Part shown: piece by piece, positions 33,628 through 44,582 of the stretch
How the letters are laid out: each line of letters opens with the position of its first letter
Position numbering within the stretch: the first letter of the stretch is position 1
Assembly (NCBI GenBank): GCA_036186865.1
Contig: AP025055.1
Coordinates: 1,504,959-1,568,958, forward strand
From: Eustoma russellianum
Lineage: Eukaryota > Streptophyta > Magnoliopsida > Gentianales > Gentianaceae
Direction: 5' to 3'
DNA length: 64,000 nucleotides
Notes under the pieces: generated by a model
Databases searched by the model: none
What the model was told of the DNA's origin: nothing
Seen by the model: the letters and a program-made list of their open reading frames with translations, nothing else
Position numbers and translations under genes: made by a program

Positions 33628-33807
33628 GGGATGGGATTTTGCGCCCCCAATTCCCTCACCCCATTCATGACTGCGCGACACGTGACAGTAGAGTGAGATG
33701 ATTAAGCTAGATGCGGATGACCTTCATCTAGTCTTACCACCCCCTGCTGCCACGTGTCATACGGTGACGCGTGAGGTGAAGGAAAATGGGTGAGGAGATC
33801 CTATCCT
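33628..33807. mobile_element. MULE-type MITE, 180 bp
   Basis: Flanked by CATTTCAAA (33619-33627) and CATTTCATA (33808-33816), a 9-bp duplication with one change. Internal motifs GCGACACGTGACAG, GCTAGATG, CATCTAG and GCTGCCACGTGTC match the other copies. Confidence 0.75.
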
Positions 33808-34044
33808 CATTTCATAACACACGCTAGAAAACATCCTTTTGCTTTTTAGAGAAAAAAAAATGAGAAACATAGTCGCTCATACACAAGATAGGATAACAAT
33901 ATTGGTTATTATGATCTTCAAGTAACGATTCCAACTTAATGAAGTTTTTAATATGAAACGTTTTATCATCACTAACTGGTTTGTTCGTCGGAAACTCTTA
34001 GGTTATTTAAACTCCAATATGTCACAAACCATATTTCTTGTACA

Positions 34045-34190
34045 TTTAACCATAACAACAACATTAACTCATTGTCTTAGAAGCTTTCGCCTGTGGCGGA
34101 ATACGGGAGGTCGGATGTATACAACGATAGCCATGTGTTAGATGTTTACTGATAACTCATAATGATGCGTTAGGCTGCTCGATCAAATCA
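34045..34190 (-). mobile_element. TS-like SINE family X, partial
   Basis: Shares ACAACAACATTA, TTAGAAGCTTTCGCC, GGAGGTCGGATGTA and CTCATAATGATGCG with the copy at 21058. It ends before the GAGTCATTTT block. Confidence 0.55.
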
Positions 34191-34290
34191 AAGTAAAATT
34201 GAGATTATTGGTGCTAGTTGTTCGAACCAATTTAATTGAGCCTTACGTTTGAAATAGATAAGGTTTTAAAAATAGAAATTGAACTAGAAT

Positions 34291-34629
34291 GATATTTTAG
34301 AGGGTCTTAAACAAGCATTTAATTATGGCTTCACTATGATTATAATGGAAAGCGACTGCCTTGCTGCCACACAGAGATTAGCATCCGAAAAAGAGGATCT
34401 CTCACTAAATGGATTATTAGTTAAAGAAATTTCATCTTTGAGTCGTTGCTTTGATAATGTAGTTTTCACCCATATTAAGAGAGAAGAGAATACTCCAGCT
34501 CACTTGCTAGCTAGATTGGGATTAAGCATCAATAGTTTTTTTGAATGGTTTGGAAAACTTCCAAACGATGTAACCATAGCCTTGGCAAATGATCTTGCAT
34601 AAATAAAATTTCTTTTACGATAAAAAAAA
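34291..34629 (+). mobile_element. 5'-truncated L1 LINE, RNase H end
   Basis: The last part of a plant L1 ORF2 with an RNase H (RVT_3-type) domain is open from about 34291 to the stop at 34602. Motifs are GFTMIIMESDC, VFTHIKREENTPAHLLAR and a C-terminal ANDLA. A poly(A) run follows. A 9-bp duplication AACTAGAAT brackets it (34282-34290 and 34630-34638), so this is a complete integration event of a truncated copy, not a host gene. Confidence 0.8.
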
Positions 34630-34638
34630 AACTAGAAT

Positions 34639-35956
34639 AATAGGAAGGTTGATGTCCTCGTGTCACTTAAATAGATGGATAGACCTCCGTCGACAGCGAC
34701 GGGGAGCGGCTGGATCTTCGGAACCTTGACGATCACGACCACCACCACGAGCCTCATCCTTATAGGTGGCTGAAACGCGACAAAAATCAGCTCAATTATT
34801 GTTAACATCTTCATTCTTCTCTGCCATTGGGGTGCGAGTCACAATCACTGATTTTAAATCCCTCCTGTTCTAGACTCCTCGCTTCGGTATGTAAAACTCT
34901 TTCAGCACTTGCTATGCGTTGAACAGGAACGGATCGAAATGCAACGTGTTTTTTTTCCTGGACTTCTTTGTCAGTCATTACGTCTGGAGAATTTTTAAAT
35001 TGTGCTCGACTTTTTTACGTTTTTGAAAATTTGTGGTCATCCGGAACTATTAGAGTAAGACTTTAACTGACAAAAAGGAAGAAAGATTAGTGCTTTATTT
35101 GTTATAGAGCCACTGATTGAAGAAATACAGCTGTTTGTTGGACATTTCAGCTCTTATGTCTAGGGGTTTGGAGTGGAAATATTATGTTAGACTCAAGAGT
35201 TTGAAATTTTATTAAACTTTAAACTTCTGAACTACGTTTTTGTGAATTTCTTTGGTCATTAGAATCACCAGAGTAGAAATTTGGCCGACGCAGAAAAAAG
35301 TGAAGTGATTCACTAGCTATACAGTCAGAGATTGAAGAAAGGCAGCTGAGTTTGAAGCGTTTGAGCTCTTGATTGCTTAGGGGGTTGGATTAGAAATGAC
35401 ATGTTAACTGGGGGATTACGGTTCCCTTATCATATATGATAACGTGGGAGGATAATTCAAGCATGGAGTTATTGGCTGCTGAGTGTAAGAAAATCAACAA
35501 TTTATTATACTTTGTTGCTAGGAAGACGAGCAGAAAATGTTAGCGTACTTGTTATTAGAGTGGATGTCGGTTGTGTTCCCTTTGAAGCTCTTGACTTTAC
35601 TGTTAACTTTGGCCCATCAGTGTTGCCATCTTGGTTGCTAGCTGTTGCCCACTGTCTCACTTATGAGTCACAAAAGTTTGTCAATCTTCAAATTATAGAA
35701 TCTGGCAGGCCTAAACGTTTAGGTTAGAATGACTGGTTTAGGAGATATACTTGAGTTATTTTGAATTCAATGCTGATCCCTACCTGTCACATATCATATT
35801 CGGGTTTGTACTTTTCCTGGGAGCAACTTCACCCTGCACCAGTATCTCTCCCTCTCCTTTGAATTGCTCGGGTGAAACTTTTGTTTGTATATTTTAGGCA
35901 ATTTCTTGTTCGCCGATATTCTTAACAAATCTATTTTACTCATTACAGTTGCAAAC
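34639..35956. other. Intergenic / 5' leader of the phosphatase gene
   Basis: No coding exon that I can support. An acceptor (CTCATTACAG) ends at 35948, just before the phosphatase ATG, so a 5'-UTR intron is likely with its donor somewhere in this interval. Two weakly similar segments of about 180 bp (about 35030-35210 and 35235-35420) look like an old tandem duplication. Confidence 0.4.
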
Positions 35957-38900
35957 ATGGATAATAGCGGATTTCCAAGTTTGTTTCCTTTGCATCGTTG
36001 CAAAACAATTCACCTGGTTGGTATTACATCACTCCTATAAGTAATGATCAGTGTTGCTTTAAGTTCTGTGGAGAATGGTTTCCTGCTTTAAAGGGGGCAA
36101 CCGGGTGTATGATTTGGAAAATTTATTGGTCCTGCCAAACTATGACTCCAGGTAAGACATGCTCAAGGAATTCACAACGTTGAAGGAGACAAAAATTATA
36201 AAGCTCTTATGTCCCCTGATTATTTTGACGCACATCTTACCCCACTTGGTTGGCAACAGGTGAACGAAACTGCTTTTCTCTTGTCAAAGTAAATAAATCT
36301 GTTCTATCTTTATGTCATTTAGTCTCGAAGAATGTCCATTCAAAAGCTTATGCAAAAGAATATATTTTTTACTCTGGTAACAGGTTGATAATTTACGTAA
36401 GCATGTACGTGACAGCGGGCTTTTCAAGAGGATTGATTTAGTAGTGACATCTCCCTTAATGAGGTGCCTGACTTATCATATTTCTTTGTGGGGCTACACA
36501 ATTCTTTGGCTTAAGAGTAATGGGCAAGACTGTATTTTATTGAGAATCCTTCTATCGGAATGTAAAGAACTGTTAATAATGAAAGAGGGGAATCCAACCT
36601 GAAGGTGCATAGTCTTTTTGCTACTTCTGTCCTGCAAACTACTATTTCCTGAAGTACAACTCTTAGTCATAAGTTTGGCTACAGTATGGTAATTTATTTT
36701 TCTTATATTTGCTCTGAAATTATGGGGCATAAGAAAAGGGGACAACTTATGAGGTACTTGTATCTGCTCTGCGTAAGGGTTGATTACAAACTGATGAACA
36801 GAGTTGGGCTCTTGTTCATTTGGCTGTTCTTGGGGAACGTTATTACATTTCTTTTATCCTTGTGATACCTGGATGAATGAGTCTGATGCACCTCTAACGC
36901 TTTTGCACCTTGTGTGATGATTTCCTTATGAGACTACAGGACTATGCAGACAGCTATTGGGGTGTTCGGCGGTGATGGCTATACAGATAGAATTGACATT
37001 CTGCCACTTATGGTGGCACATGCTGGGAATAGCGGTCGTGGTGCAATTTCAAGTCTTGATTGTCCACCTATTGTTGCACAAGAACTTTGTCGGGAGCACT
37101 TGGTACGTCCTTGGAATGATTCTGCACTTTCACATGTATTTTCTGTCAACGTTTTCATGCTTCATGTAAATACACAAGCCTGAGTCGTATACATGGAACG
37201 TGCTGAGGGTATTGGCTTGCAGATAAACACGATGCTTTTCTCCCTGGATATTCTTTTATCTTTCTTGTGAAGGATTGGTGGCTTGAGTGCATTCACTGAA
37301 CAGTGAAAACCTTGTTTATTTATATTTTGTTAGTTTGCATTCAAAACCTTACTAGACGCTTTCATGGTGCATGCTTTTGCTCATTTTGCTTCTGTTTTGC
37401 TACGATTGGCTTGTTTTTCTCCTTTCTGTTTATTTTTTTTTTTGTGCCAAGTGGCTTTATGAGCTTCATTCTTTAGTGGGAGCATATATGTCAAAACTGA
37501 TATCAGTTAAATGTTGTTTATGGCTCATCTTTCATGTCTGCTTGATTTGTTTTAAACTGTGAATGTAGGGTGTCCATCCTTGTGACAGGAGGAGAAGCAT
37601 CAGTGACTATCAATATCTTTTTCCTGCTGTTGATTTTTCGCTGGTGAGAGCTATAAACTTCTATTATGATGCACAACTGCAATGTATAGTTTCTTGACTC
37701 TTAACATGTTTGTTCTTATTCACCAGATGTATTGAAAACAATTTGTTTGTGGCATCCGTTGAATTCTTGATTTCTGTTTAGATCGAAAGCAATGAGGATA
37801 CCGCATGGAAGGCGGATGTGAGGGAGACAAAGGAAGATCTAACTGCTCGCGGAATTAATTTCATGAAATGGTAATTACTTTTGTTTTTTTTTCCCCTAAC
37901 TTTAGATTTCTAATTCTTCCATGTGTAAATTGGATGGTTATTCTTCCCTCGGATGCCTACACTAATCATATATGTCAAGCCAATGCAAATGAATTCTTGA
38001 TTCCCTTTATTTTATAGTGATTTATTATTTATTTACTTCTAAACATGTATGTATTGGGGGGGGGGGGAATGGAAGAAAAGTTCCTTTGTTTTATATCTCC
38101 AGTCGTTACGCATCTATAGTAATCCTTTTCATCTTGAAATTTTAGCTATTTCTTCAGTATCTCAAATTTTCCATCTTCTAATCATGATACAACTCATACA
38201 GGTTATTTACCCGAAAAGAGGAGGAGATTGCTATTGTCACTCATAGTGGTTTCTTGTTTCATACACTGGCTGCTTTTGGCAGTGAGTGCCATCCTATGGT
38301 GAAGAAGGAAATCTCAAAACAGTAAGTTCAAAAGGAATTATGTTTCTTCTGTTACTAGTTAGACCATACTGCTCCATCCAATTCTGCATCCTGTGGTTCC
38401 TTCCTTCATAGGAATCAGGGCTTCACTTCTACCCAAAAGATGGCCAAGGATCCAAAATGACTGTTTTAAAATTTGCTTATTGGATCACCACGTTCCTTTT
38501 GTCATCTTTCTGGTTGAATCTTGTTCCTACAATTTTCTCAATGTGTTCACATGATTGAGTGCATCAAATGGTTGCTTTTCAGATGTTAAACTTCTCTTTC
38601 TTTTTCCTGTGAGTAAAAAAGAAGGGTGGGGATGGGGGATGCTAGGAAACGAAAATAATATTTGTATAGAAGAGTATCGCTTATGTCCTGGGGAGAAAAA
38701 AGTAAATTAAAAAAAGAGCAATCTTCTTACTGGTGTATGAATCATATGTGATATCTGACCCTTCAGGTGAGGAAGTAGTTATTTTGACAAATACGAAGTA
38801 GTACACGGGGCAGATCCAGTAGTGAAACTTAAAACTCTGAAGGGCTAGATGTAACATATGTCCAAGTAAATTTGTGCATTCTTGATTTCTAATAAGCGTT

Positions 38901-39289
38901 TAGTAAATCTGGTAGCCATAAATTATTTAGGAAGTGTTGCATACTTGCATCAGTTGTCTCCGGTTTAGGTTCGGGTTGTATGATTTGATGTAAATGAGGA
39001 GGAAACTTATTGTTTTACGCATGCCAGCTTTGCTAACTGTGAGCTTCGTTCCATGGTTCTTGTGGATAGAAGGTAAAACTCTTCACCAAGTTTCATCCTG
39101 TTCCCAGCTTTTACTTCTCTGTTTGGGTGGCAACTGATTTATAAATTTCCATGGTTCATCAGCATGATAGGTTCAGGTGTATCAGTAACTGATTATCCGG
39201 CAAAGATTCCTCCTGGCCCAGACGTGTCGGTTGATATCGCAGATGAGAGGAATGAGGAAAATGGCAGTGTTGGGTCATTGTGCGACTGA
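35957..39289 (+). CDS. Phosphoglycerate mutase-like histidine phosphatase
   Basis: A member of the histidine phosphatase superfamily, in the plant 'phosphoglycerate mutase-like protein 1' group; its substrate is unknown and it is not a glycolytic mutase by sequence. Nine exons: 35957-36016, 36152-36259, 36384-36463, 36940-37102, 37569-37643, 37782-37870, 38202-38321, 39028-39072, 39163-39289. All have GT-AG borders and join to 867 nt (288 aa plus stop). The catalytic set is present: HLVRHAQGIHN (R22, H23 phospho-acceptor), VVTSPLMRTMQT (R83), a Glu in AQELCREHLG (about 131-135) and IVTHSGF (H206). CDRRRSISDYQYLFP and DYPAKIPPGPD are family-specific blocks. The acidic C-terminus looks disordered. 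No lesions; probably soluble and cytosolic. Confidence 0.93.
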
Positions 39290-39359
39290 CATGTGATAGA
39301 ATATTAGCTTAAGAGGTGAGCTTAAGCTAATATTATTGTGTGACTGACATGTAATATAT

Positions 39360-39500
39360 TACTTCCAGTAGGGGTCTCGCTGGAAGCAAACTCTCTATCC
39401 TTTGAGATGGAGGTATTGTTTACTTGCCACTCATACTCCCAAGACCCTAGCAATAGCTTTTGCTGTTGAGATATATTGGATATATGGTGTTGTTATTGTT
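39360..39500 (+). mobile_element. SINE 3' part (family Y)
   Basis: GTCTCGCTGGAAGCAAACTC, GAGATGGAGGTATTGTTTAC, AGACCCTAGCAATAGC and a terminal TTGGATATATGGTGTTGTTATTG-like tail; the same block as at 3843. Confidence 0.6.
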
Positions 39501-39986
39501 TTAGGTGAGCTTAGTTATTTTGTCATATGCTCATCATCTTTTTGACTTGGTTATAAGTATGAATTAAGGAGTGTATTTCACGTTGCTCCTGTTGTTTATC
39601 AGAATCTAATCCAATGTCTTTTAGTGCATCAGACAAAGTACGTTCCACCTTCTTCACTTGACAATTTCTGTCCTGAATGCAGAAAAGTCAGGACTGGAAA
39701 TGCAACACCCCCCCCCCCCCTCTCCTTTGTTTAGGTGCTGGATATTTCATCTAAATTCTTAGCCATGCAGGAAATTGATCCATCCCAAACCCTTTCTAAG
39801 ATATAAACTAGGGTGTTCCATGGACAAAAAGGACGCACTGGAGGTGTAATGTGTGTGGTTTTACACCTTATGAAGGTGTTCATGAGGGATCAGTTTGGCA
39901 TTTGATCTCATCCTCACAAGAAAGGTGAGGTATGCACTCTACAAAGAGTTCAGTTTAAACTGATTGTTAGCTGTCTTTCCTTTAAC

Positions 39987-40320
39987 AACACCAACAACAT
40001 TACCCCATTGCCGTAGAGGCTTCCGTCTATGGCGGGGTATGAGAGGTCAGATGTATGCAACCATACCTATGTGTTAGAAACACAAGTTATTTCTTGATGA
40101 TCCATAATGGACGTCAAGCTGTATCGATCAACTGTTACTTCACCATATAAGAAGACGCAACCAATTTAGCGAGTCATTTTGTTTTATTCCATTGCAAACT
40201 CTGTATCTCTTGGGATGGATGTATCGTTTGCCTGTCTCTTACACTTCTCAGACCCTGGCGGCAGCGTTTGTTGTCGTTGGGTTATAATGAGTATGCTTCT
40301 TGTTCTATTTTGTTTTATTT
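39987..40320. mobile_element. Family X joined head-to-head to family Y
   Basis: From ACAACATTACCCC to TTGTTTTATTCC it matches family X. It then runs directly into TGCAAACTCTGTATCTC ... CAGACCCTGGCGGCAGC ... GAGTATGCTTC of family Y. The complement of a (GTT)n tail lies on the left and a GTT-type tail on the right. Confidence 0.6.
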
Positions 40321-40527
40321 TATTATATTCTAAAGTCAAAAAAAGAGTATATCATTGACTCAATTGGAAATGAGGGTAATATAGAAAGAACGATGTATTG
40401 TAAATTTAGTATTTAATTACAAAACTCTCCAAAGATTCGACATTTACTAGTGTTTGTTTTCATTATGATCGACCAATGATTAAGTGTTACTACCATGTTA
40501 AGTAGTTGCTCCTTTTAATAATGTATA

Positions 40528-40630
40528 AAACAACAAAATTACCCGACTGTCTTAGAGGCTCTTGTCTATGATGGAGTATGGGAGATCGGATGTATGCAAT
40601 CATACTCATGTGTTAGAAACACATGTTAAG
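40528..40630 (-). mobile_element. Family X fragment
   Basis: AACAAAATTACCCGACTG, TCTTAGAGGCTCTTG, GGGAGATCGGATGTATGCA and GTGTTAGAAACACATG; truncated at the GTGTTAGAAACACA palindrome. Confidence 0.55.
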
Positions 40631-40647
40631 CCGTTGCTCCTTTTAAT

Positions 40648-40790
40648 AATGTATAAAACAACAACATTATCCGATTGTCTTAGAGGCTCTTGTTTATGAT
40701 CGGTATGGAGGATCGAATGTATGCAAACATATTCATGTGTTAAAAATACACATGAGTTGTTTTCTGATGACCCATACCCCTCCCTCCCCT
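40648..40790 (-). mobile_element. Family X fragment, tandem to the previous
   Basis: Repeats the preceding copy about 117 bp further on, including the lead-in CTTTTAATAATGTATAAAAC. This makes a local tandem duplication that contains the SINE head and its flank. Confidence 0.55.
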
Positions 40791-40999
40791 GTTAAACAAG
40801 GCAATCAAGAAGATATAGTCCCTTTAAATTATTATAATCAGTTGCCATATCTTGGCACCGATCTCTTCGGAGCAAAGCTACACATATTCTTGTTTGAAAG
40901 CATAAAGATAAGATTAGCTGTTCTGTCTTTGATTTTTATTTTAATTTTAAAGGTGATATTAGCTACTTTGTTAAACGAAGGGGTTCTGTAAACGAGCCG

Positions 41000-41290
41000 A
41001 ACGAGCCGAGCATTAGATTGTTCAAGTTCGGTTCATTTAATTTACTAAACGAGCCGAGCTTGTTCGTTTATTTAAACGAACATATTTAAGTGTTCAAGAT
41101 TGGTTCGTTTAACTGACGAACAACATTAACGAGCCGAACGTCTTAAACGAACGGTGCCATTTACCGAGTTCGAACAGAAAAAAGGTGTTCAAGCTCTGTT
41201 TATTAACCTTTTATCCGAGCCGAGCTCGAGCTCGATCTCGAGTCAAACGAGCCGAACAACCGAACGTCTTGGTTCATTCATAATCCTAGG
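41000..41290. mobile_element. hAT-like MITE rich in GAGCCGA motifs
   Basis: Many copies of ACGAGCCGA and TTCGTTTA in both orientations over about 290 bp, typical of subterminal repeat clusters of plant hAT elements. Boundaries are not resolved. Confidence 0.45.
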
Positions 41291-41437
41291 ATCTTCTTTT
41301 TAGAGGGATCGATCCCCTTTTTCACGCTCTGCTCATAATCAGGTCTAAAATTGTTTGATTATCTTATAATTAAAAGGAATAATTGCAAATGCTATACATG
41401 AACTATAACTTAAGTTATAAAATATTGTGAATTAGCA

Positions 41438-41600
41438 GTTAATCGACATAGCTTGACGCATTATTATGGGTCATCGGGAAATAAACTCTATGTGTTTTTA
41501 ACACATGTGTATGATTACGTACATTCGACCTCCTATATCCCACCATAGACGGAAGCCTAAGACAATAAGACAATAAAGTAATGTTGTTGTATGTAGTTGT
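41438..41600 (+). mobile_element. Family X, opposite orientation
   Basis: Reverse complement of the family X blocks: TTGACGCATTATTATGGGTC, TGTGTTTTTAACACATG, GTACATTCGACCTCC and AAGTAATGTTGTTGTATG, ending in a short GTT tail. Confidence 0.6.
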
Positions 41601-41794
41601 TCCCTCCCTAATTAGTATTGTAGATATAGTTCCCCATCTCGTAAAAGAAAGAAAAAAAAACAAAGATGGCTCTTATGGAGGGTGAATGATTCCAGCTGAT
41701 TCGTGTATTGTTTTTACCAAGTCGGCTATTTTTATGAAGTTTCAGACTTAAATTTAAGCACGATCTTCACGATTTGTAGACTTAGTTTTGGTTA

Positions 41795-42110
41795 GGGTGT
41801 TAACGAGTCGAACTAAACCAAATATTATGTTTTTGAATTTGGATTTGTTTAGTTTAACAAACGGTTCGACTTGGCTCGTTTGCTATAACGAGTTTCAAAA
41901 TTTGTTTGACTTCGGCTCGAAAACGCCGTAATTTTTTAAACAAGCCGAACAATTCATAATCAGTACGACTCGTTTTAGTAAACAAATCTAATTAGGTATT
42001 CAAACTTGGCTTGTTTAACTAAAATTAACAAACAAACTCGAATTATGTACGAATCAAATTCGAACGGTTCGTAAATAGTTCGTTTCGCTAAACACTCGTA
42101 GTTTTGATGT
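41795..42110. mobile_element. hAT-like MITE, related to the one at 41000
   Basis: Starts GGTGTTAACGAGTCGAAC and ends near GCTAAACACTCGTAG. It is filled with TTCGACTTGGCTCG, GTTTAACAAACGG and their inverses. Same motif family as 41000-41290 but more diverged. No clear TSD. Confidence 0.45.
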
Positions 42111-42239
42111 TCTAACTCTATGCTATTTTTTTGTCTTATGTCGAAGTTGACATTTTAATTAATTTTCCTGATGGACTATCATTTTAACATATAATACAGG
42201 GAAATTGGAAAGAGAGTTTAGACAGCTAAAATAAACCTA

Positions 42240-42400
42240 TGATTATAACTACAACAACACATACCCAGTATTTTCTAACGACATCAAAAGCTATCGCTAG
42301 ATTCTAAGGAAGTTTAGAAGCAGACAAATAATACATCCATCCCAAATGATATAGAGTTTGCTTCCAACGATTCTCCGGCTCTATATGTACTTAGTAGACA
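42240..42400 (-). mobile_element. SINE family Y, minus strand
   Basis: Begins on plus with AACTACAACAACACATACCC, the complement of the GGTATG(TTG)n tail, and carries AAAGCTATCGCTAGATTC and AGAGTTTGCTTCCAACGATT in reverse order to the copies at 39360. Confidence 0.6.
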
Positions 42401-42983
42401 AATAATAAAAGACAAAAACAAATATAAAAAAGTACAAAGTTATCTAAAGTATAGAAACTATCTAAGCCCCTAATTATAATCTAAGTTATATACTGCCTAA
42501 ACCTCGTTAACCTTAATCTTATGTCTCCATGAAATCCTATCCTAGACCATGTACTCAAAGAGATGCAAACCTAGTAGGTCATACATATTCCGTCTATTCC
42601 AAGTCAGTTTGGATCTGACTTTACTCTTTTTTCGTCTACAATGAACTTTCAACTGATTTAACGAAAACTGTTGTTTGTCTCCTCTTGATATGTCCAAACT
42701 TGCTTCCAAACCTATGATTAAAACTACCTTTATCATTTGCTTATTTCAAATGTTTGAGTTCCGTGTTCAAGTAATAATCAACATAGAACTTTCGAGTTTA
42801 AATTTCAAAGTTCAAACACATCTTTTCTTTTTCGTTTTAAAGTTAAGAATCTGATTCTGTTCTCGTTGATTAAAAAGCCAAAGCTCTAGATCCCTCCTAA
42901 ATCACATTTTCTTCAACCTCATTAATTTCTCCAAACTCCAATTCCCAAGTATTCTTCTGGGCTTCTGATTTCGAGTTTCCATT
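42401..42983. other. Upstream region of the CYSTM gene
   Basis: A/T-rich; no repeat boundary or TATA box that I would defend. Confidence 0.4.
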
Positions 42984-44351
42984 ATGAACGACCAGCCGAA
43001 ATATGCTTATCCATACCCTCCTCAAGGTAAATTATGTTTATTTTTTCACTTTTTTTCTTGTGAAAATAAAGGGATTTTGATGCACTCGTAAAATAAAAAT
43101 AATAATGAATAATTCCTTGATTATTTATTTATTTTGTCGGTACCGGCAGGTTATTATCAGGGACCTCCGGTGATGGCACCGCCGCAGTACCAGGCGGCTC
43201 CTCCTCCTCAGAAGGAAAGAGGATTTCTTGAAGGATGGTAAGTGCTAATTGGACTCTTTCCGAAGATTAATTAGAATACAGTAGGTTTATTACGGTCCAC
43301 AAATAACTACTAGTTATCAAAGTAGTTATTTTTTATTCAAAGATAGTTATAATTATTATCTTAGTTGTTTAACTATGTACAATAACAACATTACCTCATT
43401 GCCTTAGATGCTTTCGTCTATGCCAGGGTATGGAAGGTTGGGTGTACGCAACCATACCTATGTATTAGAAACACATAGATTGCTTTCCGATGACCCATAA
43501 TGAAAATTGCGTCAAGTAGTGTTGATCAACTTCTACTTCACAATATAAGAACCGCGCGGTCAATTTAATGAGTTATTTTGTTTTATTCCATAAATAAGAA
43601 AGAATATGTAGCATATGTTATAAAGAATATGTAGCATGTGTTACTTGTGCTTAACCACATGACACGTTCACTATTTCTATGTATCTTGTTAGATAGAGTA
43701 ATTCGTCAAGAATTATAAAATCTACAATTAGTCTCCATCTTTTATAAAAGATGGATGTATTGTTTGTCTGTCTGTCACCTTCTCCAAACCCTATCGATAG
43801 ATTTTACTGTTGTTGGGATTTACTGGGTATGTTAGTTGTTGTTGTTGTAGAGGTATTGTTTGTTAGTTTCTCACCTTCTCCAAACCCTATCGATAGATTT
43901 TACTGTGGTTGAGATATACTGGGTATGTTAGTTGTTGTTGTAGAGGTATTGTTTGTTAGTTTCTCATCTTCTCTAAACCCTATCGATAGATTTTACTGCG
44001 TTAGGATATACTGGGTATGTTAGTTGTTGTTGTAGAGGTATTGTTTGTTAGTTTCTCACTTCTCCAAAACCCTATCGATAGATTTTACTGCGTTAGGATA
44101 TACTGGGTATGTTAGTTGTTGTTGTAGAGGTATTGTTTGTTAGTTTCTCACCTTCTCCAAAACCCTATCGATAGATTTTACTGCGTTGAGATATGTTGGA
44201 TATGTTAGTTGTTGTTAACTTATACTGATTATTTGGTATATATACGGAACTAATTAGTCGTTGTTTATTTTGGTGCAGTCTTGCAGCTCTCTGTTGCTGT
44301 TGCCTTATTGATGAGTGTTGCTGCGATCCCTCTATCATCTGTATTACTTAG
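42984..44351 (+). CDS. CYSTM (cysteine-rich transmembrane module) peptide
   Basis: A 67-aa tail-anchored peptide of the CYSTM family, which plants use in stress tolerance and membrane-associated signalling; a specific partner cannot be inferred. Three exons, 42984-43026, 43150-43237 and 44279-44351, join to 204 nt with GT-AG borders. The N-terminal half is a P/Y/Q-rich segment (YPYPPQG, PPVMAPPQYQAAPPPQ). KERGFLEGC then leads into the conserved module with CCCC and CCC clusters (ALCCCCLIDECCCDP) and a hydrophobic end. The start is the only ATG in frame, and the length is typical. The large second intron (43238-44278) has been invaded by SINE-derived repeats, and a MITE sits 46 bp past the stop. 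Confidence 0.93.
43376..43590 (-). mobile_element. Family X copy in CYSTM intron 2
   Basis: ACAATAACAACATTACCTC, GTTGGGTGTACGCAACC, TATTAGAAACACATAG, TGACCCATAATG and TTTGTTTTATTCC all occur in the family order. Confidence 0.65.
43758..44215 (+). repeat. Five-copy tandem array of a SINE tail, 92-93-bp unit
   Basis: The unit reads AGGTATTGTTTGTTAGTTTC, then CCCTATCGATAGATTTTACT, then CTGGGTATGTTAGTTGTTG. AGGTATTGTTTG starts at 43851, 43944, 44036 and 44128 (spacings 93, 92, 92), and a first partial unit begins near 43758. The unit is the 3' part of family Y. Confidence 0.85.
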
Positions 44352-44396
44352 ATGGTTTCTTCTTTTCCACATTTGGGCTCGGATTGTGCGGATGGA

Positions 44397-44577
44397 ATCC
44401 TGCAAGGTAAACAATGAGGTCAAAAATGAGGTCGCGAATCCGGTGACGCCATGTGTCGCATTTGACTTATTTTTTAAAAAAAACCTTTTTTATAGATGAA
44501 GAATGAGACATGTAGCGCCACTGGATTCGCGGCCTCATTTTCGTCCTCATTATTTGCCTTGCAGGATCCCATCCGCA
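44397..44577. mobile_element. Fold-back MITE in the CYSTM 3' flank
   Basis: 181 bp that is nearly all inverted repeat. The left 75 bp (TGCGGATGGAATCCTGCAAG...) pair with the right 75 bp with about 11 mismatches, leaving a loop of about 30 bp. It is flanked by GATTG on both sides (44392-44396 and 44578-44582; the match extends to GATTGTG). It lies just beyond the stop codon, probably within the 3' UTR. Confidence 0.8.
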
Positions 44578-44582
44578 GATTG

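Noticed and set aside
34632..34814. 60-codon minus frame with a valine-rich run
   Set aside because: Composition-driven; I could not tie it to a gene or mobile-element protein.
35512..35727. 71-codon plus frame upstream of the phosphatase gene
   Set aside because: No family resemblance and no splice signals linking it to the nine supported exons.
43758..44215. Regular 92-bp repeat as a CRISPR-like array
   Set aside because: The repeat is contiguous without variable spacers and derives from a SINE tail in a plant intron.
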